Translations under genes and position numbers: made by a program
In this document: positions 7,962 through 15,976 of the stretch, in pieces
Layout: each line of letters opens with the position of its first letter
How positions within the stretch are numbered: position 1 is the first letter of the stretch
Notes under the pieces: generated by a model
The model's database searches: none
Seen by the model: only the letters and a program-made list of their open reading frames with translations
What the model was told of the DNA's origin: nothing
Source: Flavitalea plasmicola
Lineage (GTDB): Bacteria > Bacteroidota > Bacteroidia > Chitinophagales > Chitinophagaceae
Assembly: GCF_030546645.1 (NCBI RefSeq)
Contig: NZ_JAUOTO010000002.1
Span: 1,054,001-1,118,000, forward strand
Length of the DNA: 64,000 nucleotides
Direction of reading: 5' to 3'

Positions 7962-9296
7962 TCAGCGTACATAGACCAATCCCCCGCCCACTTCCGACGC
8001 CGGCAAGGAAAGCCGCCGAGCCTGCTGGATCAATTTTACCCATATGTCTCCTGCTCCCGCCTGCGGATGTTGCTCCCAAAGCAAGGCAGCGACTCCTGCT
8101 ACAAAGGCAGTGGCCATAGAAGTACCGGATTCGCGGCGATATCCTCCGCCGGGCCTGGCGCTCAGGATATGATCTCCCGGCGCCGCAATATCCACCTGGC
8201 CGCCGGCCAGGTCCGTACCGGCACAGGAGTAATCCGCCACTTGCATATCCTGTGTTAAAGCTCCCACTGCCAGGACAGATGGGCAATTTGCCGGGTGGTT
8301 GACCGATGCCACCAATCCTTCGGAATGATCGCTTTCATTGCCCGTAGCAGCTATCAGCAGACAATTGTTTGCCATAGCGATCTGTGCCACCTGCTCAAAA
8401 ACAACGGAATGGCCCTGCCCCTCTTCCGCCGGTGCGCCGAAAGACATGGAGATCACCTGGCATCCTTTCTCCAATGCCCATTCGATACCGGCCAATGCCT
8501 GGCCATCTGTTCCTTCGCCTGCATCATCCAGGATCTTCCCGATGTATAACCGCGATCCGTAGGCCACTCCATAACGGGCTCCGTCCCTGCCTTTCCTGCC
8601 GCCCCCCGCGATCCCGGCGCAATGGGTCCCATGCCCCTCCTTGTCCTTTGCCTGTCGTGTACCTACAAACGACCTGCGATGCAAGGTCCTGCCGGTGAAA
8701 TCCGGATGCGTAAAATCAAAGCCCGTATCCAGGACAGCTATCTTCACACCTTTCCCGGTGTAACCATTGTGCTGCACATTGATCGCATGTATCCCCCAGG
8801 TGGCGACGGTAGTATCTTTCAATGTGGCCCCCTTTCCTTTACCTTTCGGAGCAGGGTGCAAAGCCCGCAGATATCGTTCCGGCTCGCCGGACAAAAAAGG
8901 GCTGTTACGCAATGCCTGCAGTTGCTGCAGCGGGGCGATGCCAGCTTCGTTGACGACAGCGATCCTTAATTTCTCAAAAATGATCCCATCGGCTTGCCGT
9001 AGCGCCTGCTCCAACGAGCCATCTCCGCTGTCCGACGTCGTAATAAGCTGCAATCCTTTTGTCTTTGCCAGCCGTATCACCGACGCCGCGCTGACCTTCG
9101 GGTCCAGACGCACCAACATGCGTCCCGTAAAGCGCTGTTCTTTCACCGGCCGTGAGCTCCTGTCCGCCGGCGCTTTGCCTGTCGATACCTTGTCTCCCGG
9201 CGCCTTCACAACCGGCGCCTTGACTGCCGTCGGGGGGACGGCCTGTTTTTTTGCTGATCTTTCACTTGCTTTTATAGGGTTCTTTTTTGCAGCCAT
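7962..9296 (-). CDS. S8 family serine peptidase (subtilase), apparently cytoplasmic
   Basis: A 444-residue subtilisin-like protease with a complete catalytic triad: Asp in VAVLDTG-type IAVLDTGFDFTHPDF (about residue 190), His in EGHGTHCAGIAGG (about 223), and Ser in GTSMATAFVAG (about 393). The oxyanion-hole Asn lies in AATGNES. No signal peptide is visible. The first 55 residues are a low-complexity Lys/Ala/Pro-rich tail (KNPIKASERSAKKQA), unusual for a secreted enzyme and more like a nucleic-acid or surface tether. Residues about 57-160 form an N-terminal domain of uncertain type. The downstream gene encodes a separate I9-like domain. Likely role: intracellular proteolysis under control of that inhibitor. 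The start ATG at 9296 is supported by the AT-rich leader directly upstream. Confidence 0.9.
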   Translation of the reverse strand: MAAKKNPIKASERSAKKQAVPPTAVKAPVVKAPGDKVSTGKAPADRSSRPVKEQRFTGRMLVRLDPKVSAASVIRLAKTKGLQLITTSDSGDGSLEQALRQADGIIFEKLRIAVVNEAGIAPLQQLQALRNSPFLSGEPERYLRALHPAPKGKGKGATLKDTTVATWGIHAINVQHNGYTGKGVKIAVLDTGFDFTHPDFTGRTLHRRSFVGTRQAKDKEGHGTHCAGIAGGGRKGRDGARYGVAYGSRLYIGKILDDAGEGTDGQALAGIEWALEKGCQVISMSFGAPAEEGQGHSVVFEQVAQIAMANNCLLIAATGNESDHSEGLVASVNHPANCPSVLAVGALTQDMQVADYSCAGTDLAGGQVDIAAPGDHILSARPGGGYRRESGTSMATAFVAGVAALLWEQHPQAGAGDIWVKLIQQARRLSLPASEVGGGLVYVR

Positions 9297-9391
9297 AAGG
9301 ATACTTTTTTTTCAGAAGCTCCACGCAATATATTCTTTGTTGCAGGCTTAACCAATAAATATTAATTTCACTTCATCATAAAATTTGAACT

Positions 9392-10495
9392 ATGGGACTT
9401 TTTGATAAGATACGGAATGAATTTATAGATATCATAGAATGGGTGGATACTTCCAGCGATACCATCGTATGGAAATTCCCCCGTTATCATAATGAGATCA
9501 AAATGAATAGCAAGCTCACCGTGCGTGAATCGCAGTGGGCCGTATTCATGAACGAAGGCGCCATCGCGGACGTCTTTACACCGGGCATGTACACGCTTAC
9601 CACCCAGAACATGCCCATTCTCACCACGCTCAAAGGATGGAAATACGGTTTCAACAGCCCTTTCAAGGCAGACGTATTTTTCGTCAGCACCAGACAATTC
9701 ATCAACCAGAAATGGGGCACCCGTAATCCCGTCATGCTCCGTGATGCGGAATTCGGCCCTGTACGTCTCAGGGCTTTCGGAAGCTTTGCTTTCCGCGTTA
9801 AAGATCCCGGCGTATTCATAAAGGAGATAGCCGCTACCAACCCTGAATTTTCGGTGGAAGGCATCAACGAGCAGCTGCGCAACCTCGCCGTCTCCCGCGG
9901 TATGGATGCGATCGCGGAAGCAAAGATCCCTGTGCTCGATCTGGCTGCCAACTATGATGAGGTGTCGGCAAAGATCACCGAGAAGATCAGGTCTGAATTT
10001 AATGAGCTGGGACTCGAGCTTACCAAGTTCCTCATTGAAAATATCTCCCTCCCTCCGGAAGTGGAAGCAGCGCTCGACAAACGCAGCAGCATGGGCATCG
10101 TGGGCAATCTTGGCGCATATGCACAATATCAGGCAGCCAATGCCATGGAAGAGGCCGCAAAAAATCCCAATGGGGGTCTTGCCGGCGCAGGCCTCGGCGC
10201 AGGGTTGGGAATGGCCATCGGCGGACAGGTAGGCAATGTCTTTCAAAACAATACCGTCCAGGGTAATGACGGTCCTCCGCCACTCCCTGGCGCCCTGCCC
10301 TTCTTCGTCGCCATCGACGGCAAACAGGCCGGTCCCTATACCATCGATCAGCTGACACAGCTGGCGGCGGCAGGCACGATCAACCAGCAAAGCCAGGTCT
10401 GGAAAAAAGGCATGCCCGCATGGGCAGCCGCCAACACCGTCCCCGACCTGTCCACCATATTTAACAACGTACCACCACCTTTGCCCGGCGCTTAA
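9392..10495 (+). CDS. SPFH-domain protein with C-terminal GYF_2 domain (YdjI-like)
   Basis: A 367-residue protein. The first 270 residues match the virion-core/YdjI type of SPFH (band 7) domain: IEWVDTSSDTIVWKFP, VRESQWAVFMNEG, then FGSFAFRVKDP and the amphipathic helical stretch ending in KRSSMGIVGN. A Gly-rich linker (GLAGAGLGAGLGMAIGG) and a proline-rich segment lead to a GYF_2 domain (about 305-355) with GPYTIDQLTQLAAAG and VWKKGMPAWAAA, which usually binds proline-rich peptides. It begins an apparent two-gene operon, 15 bases before a zinc-ribbon membrane protein. In Bacillus subtilis, ydjI and the zinc-ribbon ydjG belong to a PspA-type membrane-stress locus; a similar role is inferred here. 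There is no PspA gene nearby. Confidence 0.85.
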   Translation: MGLFDKIRNEFIDIIEWVDTSSDTIVWKFPRYHNEIKMNSKLTVRESQWAVFMNEGAIADVFTPGMYTLTTQNMPILTTLKGWKYGFNSPFKADVFFVSTRQFINQKWGTRNPVMLRDAEFGPVRLRAFGSFAFRVKDPGVFIKEIAATNPEFSVEGINEQLRNLAVSRGMDAIAEAKIPVLDLAANYDEVSAKITEKIRSEFNELGLELTKFLIENISLPPEVEAALDKRSSMGIVGNLGAYAQYQAANAMEEAAKNPNGGLAGAGLGAGLGMAIGGQVGNVFQNNTVQGNDGPPPLPGALPFFVAIDGKQAGPYTIDQLTQLAAAGTINQQSQVWKKGMPAWAAANTVPDLSTIFNNVPPPLPGA

Positions 10496-10510
10496 AATCC
10501 CTTAAAAATA

Positions 10511-11632
10511 ATGTCTCAGGCTGAACAGACCGAACAGACCGTCGCCTCTAACTCGACCCTGCAATGCAATAGCTGTGGTGCTACCCTGCATTTCGCACCA
10601 GGTACCCATCACCTCCAATGCACGTATTGCGGCTCTTCCAATGAGATCGCCGATACCGCCGCCGGGCCTGTTATCTCCTTTGATTACCATGACTTCATCG
10701 CACAGCAATACGGGGGAACCACCGCACAGATGGCCAAAGTCGTCTCCTGTAAGAACTGCGGCGCCTCTACCACGCTGCCCCCGGAAGTGAATTCGGACAA
10801 TTGCGCCTTCTGCGCCAGCCCCCTGGTGATCAGCGACGCGAAAGACCAGCAGATCCTGAAGCCACACTATATCTTACCCTTCCTGGTGCCGCAGGCGGAA
10901 GCCCTGCAGAGTTTTCGCACCTGGCTCAAACGCCTCTGGTTCGCCCCATCCGACCTTTCCAAAATGGTGAGCGCGGATGCCCGGCAGTTCAAAGGCATCT
11001 ACATCCCTCATTGGAGCTATGATGCAGACACCACCTCGCAATACTCCGGCAGCCGCGGAGATTACTATTACACCACGGAAACCTATACGGAAACAGTGAA
11101 TGGAGAAGAAGTCACCCGCACCCGCGAAGTACGCCACACTTCCTGGTTCCCTGTCAGCGGTGTGGTGGGCAATACCTTCGACGACATCCTTATTTCCGCC
11201 AGCAACTCCCTGCCGCAAAATGTGGCCAACCGGCTGGAGCCCTGGCGCCTGGAATCGCTGGTACACTATAATGAACAATATGTCAGCGGATTCCGGTCGG
11301 AACTATTCCAGATTGACGCCGAAAAAGGGCTGGAAGTGGCCAAACAACGCATGGAGCCTGTCATCCGTCATTCGATCATCAACGACATCGGCGGAGATGA
11401 ACAGGTCATCGACGGTGTCGACACCAGCTACAGCAATCTTGCGCTGAAATATATCCTGCTGCCCGCTTGGATCAGCGCCTACAAATACAACAATAAGCTG
11501 TATCATTTCACGGTGAATGCCTGTACGGGCGAAGTGGTGGGCGAACGGCCTTATAGTGCGGCGAAGATCACGCTGGCTGTGATCGTGGGGATTATTTTGG
11601 TTATCTTAATTATTATGGGATTGAGTAAATAA
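10511..11632 (+). CDS. Zinc-ribbon membrane-anchored protein (YdjG-like)
   Basis: A 373-residue protein with two N-terminal zinc ribbons: CNSCG...CTYCG (about residues 19-40) and CKNCG...CAFCA (about 80-103). A central domain of mixed alpha/beta character follows (IYIPHWSYDADTTSQYSGSRG, later TSWFPVSGVVGNTFDDI). The C-terminus is a single transmembrane helix (about 350-370, ITLAVIVGIILVILIIMGL), so the bulk faces the cytoplasm. It follows the SPFH-GYF gene by 15 bases. The SPFH protein is probably recruited to the membrane by this partner, as described for YdjG/YdjI-type pairs. A strong hairpin follows the gene within 45 bases. Confidence 0.82.
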   Translation: MSQAEQTEQTVASNSTLQCNSCGATLHFAPGTHHLQCTYCGSSNEIADTAAGPVISFDYHDFIAQQYGGTTAQMAKVVSCKNCGASTTLPPEVNSDNCAFCASPLVISDAKDQQILKPHYILPFLVPQAEALQSFRTWLKRLWFAPSDLSKMVSADARQFKGIYIPHWSYDADTTSQYSGSRGDYYYTTETYTETVNGEEVTRTREVRHTSWFPVSGVVGNTFDDILISASNSLPQNVANRLEPWRLESLVHYNEQYVSGFRSELFQIDAEKGLEVAKQRMEPVIRHSIINDIGGDEQVIDGVDTSYSNLALKYILLPAWISAYKYNNKLYHFTVNACTGEVVGERPYSAAKITLAVIVGIILVILIIMGLSK

Positions 11633-11676
11633 CCTGGACCTGACGGTCCGGGAGGTTGTTTAGACTCTAATTTATT

Positions 11677-11709
11677 GCGCCCGCAAGCGGGCGCGGGGTT
11701 TATTTTTTT
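11677..11709 (+). terminator. Rho-independent terminator after the zinc-ribbon gene
   Basis: A perfect eight-base-pair GC stem, GCGCCCGC-AA-GCGGGCGC (11677-11694), is followed after a short GGGG spacer by a T-rich tract with seven consecutive T at 11703-11709. It lies 44 bases after the stop of the zinc-ribbon gene. Confidence 0.7.
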
Positions 11710-11718
11710 GCCTTTGGC

Positions 11719-11823
11719 AAAAAATAATAAACCCCCGTAGACACGGGGGTCGTAACCAAAACTAACTGCTTATGAGAAAATTGTCAAATTATGTGTGAGA
11801 AGATGATCATCCCCGATCACCTA
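11719..11823 (-). ncRNA. Candidate small RNA with its own promoter box and terminator
   Basis: On the minus strand a perfect TAnnTTTG box (TACCTTTG, complement of 11826-11833) would start a transcript near 11823. It would end at the hairpin ACCCCCGT-AGAC-ACGGGGGT read in reverse (11750-11731), followed on that strand by TTTATTATTTTTT. The product would be about 105 nt and holds no meaningful reading frame. No TTTG is found at the expected upstream distance, which weakens the promoter call. The converging START-gene transcript is stopped earlier by another terminator, so this hairpin needs its own transcript to explain it. Family unknown. Confidence 0.4.
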
Positions 11824-11904
11824 TACAAAGGTACGACAGCATACCTTAAGCATTATGTTAATCATCGTCGTTTAGTGTTAAAACACCGTGAAATAAGTAC
11901 GGGC

Positions 11905-11940
11905 AAAAAAAAAGGAGTGTATAGAAATACGCTCCCGTTT
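11905..11940. terminator. Bidirectional intrinsic terminator
   Basis: The stem GGAGTGTAT / ATACGCTCC (11914-11922 with 11927-11935, one G-U pair, loop AGAA) is flanked by nine A on the left (11905-11913) and CGTTTT on the right. Read on the minus strand it ends in nine T, making it a strong terminator for the START-domain gene; it is weaker on the plus strand. Confidence 0.7.
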
Positions 11941-12088
11941 TAAATCCAATATCCTATGAAAAACCATATAGGAGAGATCAATTGCCGGGCCAAACCCACT
12001 AACAATTGATTGTCAATATATTAAAGATGATATTAGCTATACCATCCTTCCAACATTGGGAGAAATTTTTGCAAAAAGGGAATGGGAC

Positions 12089-12739
12089 CTAGTCAACGAT
12101 ATACGACAGATGTGCATGCGTAAATGCAGGCTTCTTCAGTTGGACCTTCAGTTTCCTGAATGATTCATACGGCCCTTTCGTCGCAAACATATTCACCAGC
12201 CACGCAGGTATATTCCCTCCAGGATCCATATTCAACGTATACTCCACCCGGACCCGATCTTTACCCACAGGCGATATGATCCACTTACCTTCGGAGCGCC
12301 GCACCCGAACGATATCCTTTTTCTCCGGAATATAATCCGGAAAAACAGGGCCCAGGACCGTCACCACCTTCGTATGCGCATCCTGACTCACCGACAGCCG
12401 GGCAATAAAATCCCGGTTACTGGCAGGCCACGGCACATTCACCTCAGAATAATAATAAAGTTCGGAAGGGGATACCTGCTTCAGCACCACTGCGGATCTT
12501 GTGCTGTATACCCATTCTACGGCAGTATTGACATCCATAACGACAGCCACCAATTGCGAGAGGGTGGCGTTCAGCTCACATACTACTTTGATCCCTTTAA
12601 AGCGGCTGTTGGGGACATCTCTTGTATAGATTGCGATGTCGTCCTTGTTGCTTTTCAGCTTCCAGTTCTCCTGTCCGAATGAGACGAGGCCCGTTGTAAA
12701 AAAATATGCAACGAATATTAAAATCAGTCTGTTGATCAT
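12089..12739 (-). CDS. START-domain lipid-binding protein, exported
   Basis: A 216-residue protein with an N-terminal signal sequence (MINRLILIFVAYFFTTGLVS, cleavage near FGQ-E). The mature part matches the START fold: WKLKSNKDDIAIYTRDVPNS at the beginning, the central SELYYYSEVNVPWPASNRDF, and the C-terminal helix after GGNIPAWLVNMFATKGPYESF. START domains bind a lipid or sterol-like ligand in a deep pocket, here in the periplasm or at the surface. It follows the PUL on the same strand by 72 bases, more than the other spacings in that cluster, so it may or may not belong to the same transcript. A terminator lies about 150 bases downstream. Confidence 0.85.
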   Translation of the reverse strand: MINRLILIFVAYFFTTGLVSFGQENWKLKSNKDDIAIYTRDVPNSRFKGIKVVCELNATLSQLVAVVMDVNTAVEWVYSTRSAVVLKQVSPSELYYYSEVNVPWPASNRDFIARLSVSQDAHTKVVTVLGPVFPDYIPEKKDIVRVRRSEGKWIISPVGKDRVRVEYTLNMDPGGNIPAWLVNMFATKGPYESFRKLKVQLKKPAFTHAHLSYIVD

Positions 12740-12811
12740 AGGTCGCTCAGTTCATCTAATGATTCCAAAATTCCTTAAATGTACTAAACAACCTGCTTAT
12801 CTAAAAACCCG

Positions 12812-14068
12812 CTATTTCACCGCCGTCGGCCGCACGGCAGTCAATGCGATCTCTCCCCTGAACATTTTCCCTCCATCTCCGCTGAGCCTTAGATAATAGT
12901 CGGAGGAACAAGCTGTTCCATCCTCGTCCAGCGTAACAAAACCCGACCCCACCGGCACCATCGAAGCATCCTCCGCCGTCTTGGCTATCTGGTTCCCTTC
13001 ATTATATTCATCAAACATAGATATGTAGATCCCCTGAGCACCCAGCCTTTTCATATTATAAAATTGCCGCCACATGAAATCCCCATGCACCCGCTGCTTC
13101 TCCTGCAAGTCGCCGGGCAGGACGCAAGGCTGATAATCAATATAATTCGCCTTGCAAAAGCCAAGATCGGCCGTGTTCACCGTAGCATAAAAGTTATCCG
13201 AATCCATGATCTTCCCGATACGTCCCACCATCCAGGGTGACAGCATATCGAAAGCCTTATAAGTATCGATAAATCCCGGCCTGGAGTCACTGTTCTGGTC
13301 ACGCCAATGAGCAGGCACACCCCCGATCACATAACATCCCTGATCCTTGAACCATTTTATGACATCCGTACAGGTGGAGGAAGACCAAGGATGGTTGTTA
13401 TCGCTAAAGCCAAAACCCCAGATGCAAACAACAGGTTTATCATTCTGCCGGGCATAGGCAGCCGAAGCCGTGTACTTCTTCATCTTATTCGTCCAGTCCG
13501 ATTTTACCTCTGATTGCATATTCGTCCAGCCGCTGACATCATACATGATATAAAACTTCCTGTTGTATTTCTCCGCCGCCGTTCGCACCTTCGCCGTAAT
13601 CGCATCCCGGACGGGCCCCTCGATGCCATTGGGATTGAAACGCTGCAAGGCGGCGCCGTCCAGCCCATTCTGCTGCATCCAGGAGAATTGTATATCCACC
13701 GACTGGTCGCTGAAAGAAGAGAACAAAGTGGCAGGGTCTCCATTCCCAAGGTCGGCAAATCCAGTGGCGTAAGTATCCTGGTAATCTCTTACATCCGGCC
13801 AGGATTTGATGCCACTCAAAGCCAGGGTGGGCGTCTTTCCCCAATCCGTAGACCAATGCCACCAGGCATCGATAGGTGACCCATCGCCCTTACAGGCAAA
13901 CCATCCCTGGTAGCCCACGGTTATTTTGCCCACGACATCCCCTTTGGGTGAAGGCCACACTTTGTTGTTGGTGGGAGGAGGTGGTTTCTGTCCTGAATTA
14001 CTTTTTTTGCAGGCAACCGTCAATACCGAAAGTCCAAAGATTATTACAAGTGATCGTATGATTTTCAT
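12812..14068 (-). CDS. GH71/99-like glycoside hydrolase lipoprotein (second copy)
   Basis: A 418-residue lipoprotein; the signal ends in LTVAC followed by KKS, so Cys 20 is lipidated. A proline linker (KPPPPTNNK) precedes the catalytic barrel. Family features: VGYQGWFACKGDGSP, WSTDWGKTPTLALSG, FSWMQQNGLDGAALQRF, FYIMYDVSGW, and MFDEYNEGN near the C-terminus. The glycoside hydrolase 71/99-type family includes endo-alpha-1,2-mannosidases/mannanases (GH99) and alpha-1,3-glucanases (GH71). With a GH92 in the same operon, endo-acting cleavage of an alpha-mannoside is the best guess. It is a distant paralog of the 17143-18456 gene. It is the last gene of the PUL, 6 bases after the GH43. Confidence 0.85.
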   Translation of the reverse strand: MKIIRSLVIIFGLSVLTVACKKSNSGQKPPPPTNNKVWPSPKGDVVGKITVGYQGWFACKGDGSPIDAWWHWSTDWGKTPTLALSGIKSWPDVRDYQDTYATGFADLGNGDPATLFSSFSDQSVDIQFSWMQQNGLDGAALQRFNPNGIEGPVRDAITAKVRTAAEKYNRKFYIMYDVSGWTNMQSEVKSDWTNKMKKYTASAAYARQNDKPVVCIWGFGFSDNNHPWSSSTCTDVIKWFKDQGCYVIGGVPAHWRDQNSDSRPGFIDTYKAFDMLSPWMVGRIGKIMDSDNFYATVNTADLGFCKANYIDYQPCVLPGDLQEKQRVHGDFMWRQFYNMKRLGAQGIYISMFDEYNEGNQIAKTAEDASMVPVGSGFVTLDEDGTACSSDYYLRLSGDGGKMFRGEIALTAVRPTAVK

Positions 14069-14074
14069 TCGTAT

Positions 14075-15046
14075 TTATTTTGTCTGGATTATTTTCTTTA
14101 TGGTTCCGTCGGAATTATACCCCAGCGTATCGACGCATATCGATCGTAGCCAGTCATTGTGTGAAATGGAGCTGTTGTGATAAAAGGCATACCATTGCCC
14201 CTTGTACTCGACAATCGACCCATGGTCGGTGTAACTATCCGTCGGATCCATATAAATTCCTTTATACGTCCAGGGCCCCAGGGGCGTCTTGCTCACGGCA
14301 TAACGCATCTGATTATGACGCCCATCGATATCATGATTATCCGCATAGGAAAGATAATAGAGGCCATTTCGTTTATGGACCCACGACGCCTCATGAAAAT
14401 CAACCAGGCCCGACATCGGCTGCATACTCCCGTCCAGCTCCGTCATATTATCCTTTAGCCTGCCCCCTTTGCAGGTGCCGCCTCCCCCATAATAGAAATA
14501 TGCCTTTCCGTCATCGTCCACGAATACGCATGGATCGATCATTGGTTCCAATCCCTGGATATAACCCTGTACTGTAAAATCGCTGGCCGGCCTGGTGCTG
14601 GTGGCCACGCCTATCTTCCAGGAGCTACCCCAGTCCGTTGCGCTGGGATGCGGAAAATAAAAGTAGTACATGCCATTCTTATAAGCGCAATCCGGCGCCC
14701 ACATAAAGCCACCGTCAGGCCTCCCCCATGACACCTGGTTTGCCCGGAGGATCTCCCCATGGTCCTTCCAATGTACCATATCATCCGTCGAATAAACATG
14801 GTATTGATCCATCAGGTCACACCCACGCGGGGGGGCGATGTCATGAGAAGGATATACATACAGCCGCCCATCAGCCCAGACATGGGCAGACGGGTCGGCA
14901 GTATAGATACTGGTCACGAAAGGATTCTTATGCTCCGTGTCGAAAAAAGACGGCTTCTTCTCAATCGCCGGCTGTTCCTTTTTGGAAGAGCAGGCTGCGA
15001 CGGCTATGATCCCGGATGTGACAAGCAATCGTTTAATGCTTCTCAT
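14075..15046 (-). CDS. GH43 glycoside hydrolase, lipoprotein paralog
   Basis: A 323-residue five-bladed beta-propeller hydrolase of family 43 (arabinofuranosidase/xylosidase type). Catalytic residues are visible: the general base Asp in YTADPSAHVWADG (about residue 49), the pKa-modulating Asp in MIDPCVFVDDDG (about 170), and the general acid Glu in FHEASWVHKRNG (about 219). The signal ends in AVAAC, so this copy is a lipoprotein. It is about 80% identical by eye to the preceding GH43, clearly a recent tandem duplication. Its start codon lies inside the last 14 bases of that gene. It probably removes arabinose, xylose or a similar furanose/pyranose side chain from the PUL's substrate. Confidence 0.92.
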   Translation of the reverse strand: MRSIKRLLVTSGIIAVAACSSKKEQPAIEKKPSFFDTEHKNPFVTSIYTADPSAHVWADGRLYVYPSHDIAPPRGCDLMDQYHVYSTDDMVHWKDHGEILRANQVSWGRPDGGFMWAPDCAYKNGMYYFYFPHPSATDWGSSWKIGVATSTRPASDFTVQGYIQGLEPMIDPCVFVDDDGKAYFYYGGGGTCKGGRLKDNMTELDGSMQPMSGLVDFHEASWVHKRNGLYYLSYADNHDIDGRHNQMRYAVSKTPLGPWTYKGIYMDPTDSYTDHGSIVEYKGQWYAFYHNSSISHNDWLRSICVDTLGYNSDGTIKKIIQTK

Positions 15047-15965
15047 CGTGCGTCTGATTTACCATTTGAATAGTCCCATCCGCGTTGTAATATAATTTAT
15101 CCAAGCAGATGGACCGCAACCAGTCAAAATGCGACAGCGCGCTGTTGTGATAGAACGAATACCACTGCCCTTTATATTCCACGATGGATCCATGATTGGT
15201 ATAGCTGTCTGTCGGCGCCATATAGATCCCCTTATACTCCCAGGGACCCAGCGGGCTCCTGCTCGTAGCATAGCACATCCGGTTGTGTTGACCCGCCGAA
15301 TCATGGTTATCCGAATAAGAGAGGTAATACAGGCCGTTGCGCTTATGCACCCACGAGGCCTCGTGAAAATCAACCAGGCCTTCCATTTGTTTCATCTCCC
15401 CGTCTATCTCAGTCATGTTGTCCCTGAGCTTTCCGCCCTTACAGGTACCGCCTCCCCCATAGTAGAAATAAGCCTGCCCGTCGTCATCCACAAATACGCA
15501 GGGGTCGATCATGGATTCCAGTCCCTGGATATATCCCTGTACCTTAAAGTCACTGGCCGGGTTCCTGCTGGTGGCCACGCCTATCTTCCAGGTGGAATTC
15601 CACGCCGTCCCGCTGGGGTGAGGAAAATAGAAGTAATACACGCCGTTCCTGTATGCGCAATCGGGCGCCCACATAAATCCACCTTCCTTGCGGCCCCAGG
15701 GAACCTGGGCGGCCCGCAGGATCTCGCCATGGTCCTTCCAATGCACCATATCGTCGGTGGAAAATACATGATACTGGTCCATCAGGTCGCACCCCCGGGG
15801 AGGCGCGATATCATGCGAAGCATACACATACAGCCGGCCGTCGGCCCAAACATGCGCCGATGGGTCCGCCGTATACATATCTCTGATAAAAGGATTACCT
15901 GATTGCCCAAAGCAAACTATGGAAAATAAGAAACTGACACTTAAGAAAAACGTTCTACATACCAT
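15033..15965 (-). CDS. GH43 glycoside hydrolase, secreted paralog
   Basis: A 310-residue GH43 enzyme, tandem paralog of the gene after it. All three catalytic positions are kept: Asp in YTADPSAHV, Asp in MIDPCVFVDDDG, Glu in FHEASWVHKRNG. Unlike its partner it has a plain signal peptide (MVCRTFFLSVSFLFSIVCFG, cleavage near FGQ) rather than a usable lipobox, so it should be soluble in the periplasm. The duplicated pair therefore seems to be split between membrane-anchored and soluble locations. It is 11 bases downstream of the tandem-domain lipoprotein in the operon. Confidence 0.92.
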   Translation of the reverse strand: MVCRTFFLSVSFLFSIVCFGQSGNPFIRDMYTADPSAHVWADGRLYVYASHDIAPPRGCDLMDQYHVFSTDDMVHWKDHGEILRAAQVPWGRKEGGFMWAPDCAYRNGVYYFYFPHPSGTAWNSTWKIGVATSRNPASDFKVQGYIQGLESMIDPCVFVDDDGQAYFYYGGGGTCKGGKLRDNMTEIDGEMKQMEGLVDFHEASWVHKRNGLYYLSYSDNHDSAGQHNRMCYATSRSPLGPWEYKGIYMAPTDSYTNHGSIVEYKGQWYSFYHNSALSHFDWLRSICLDKLYYNADGTIQMVNQTHDEKH

Positions 15966-15976
15966 ATAATTATTTT

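Larger units (their letters stand above)
11633..12088. other. 456-base intergenic block of hairpins and a probable small RNA
   Basis: No protein gene is supported here. The block contains, left to right, a GC-rich hairpin ending the zinc-ribbon gene, an AT-rich hairpin (11695-11735), an eight-base-pair perfect hairpin (11731-11750) oriented as a minus-strand terminator, a minus-strand TACCTTTG box (11833-11826), and a bidirectional terminator (11905-11940). The AT-rich and the eight-pair hairpins share a CCCC run and so are mutually exclusive in plus-strand RNA. Confidence 0.6.

Noticed and set aside
11772-11798. Eight-codon reading frame MRKLSNYV on the plus strand, as a leader peptide
   Set aside because: No plus-strand gene follows, and the region is explained better by a minus-strand small RNA.
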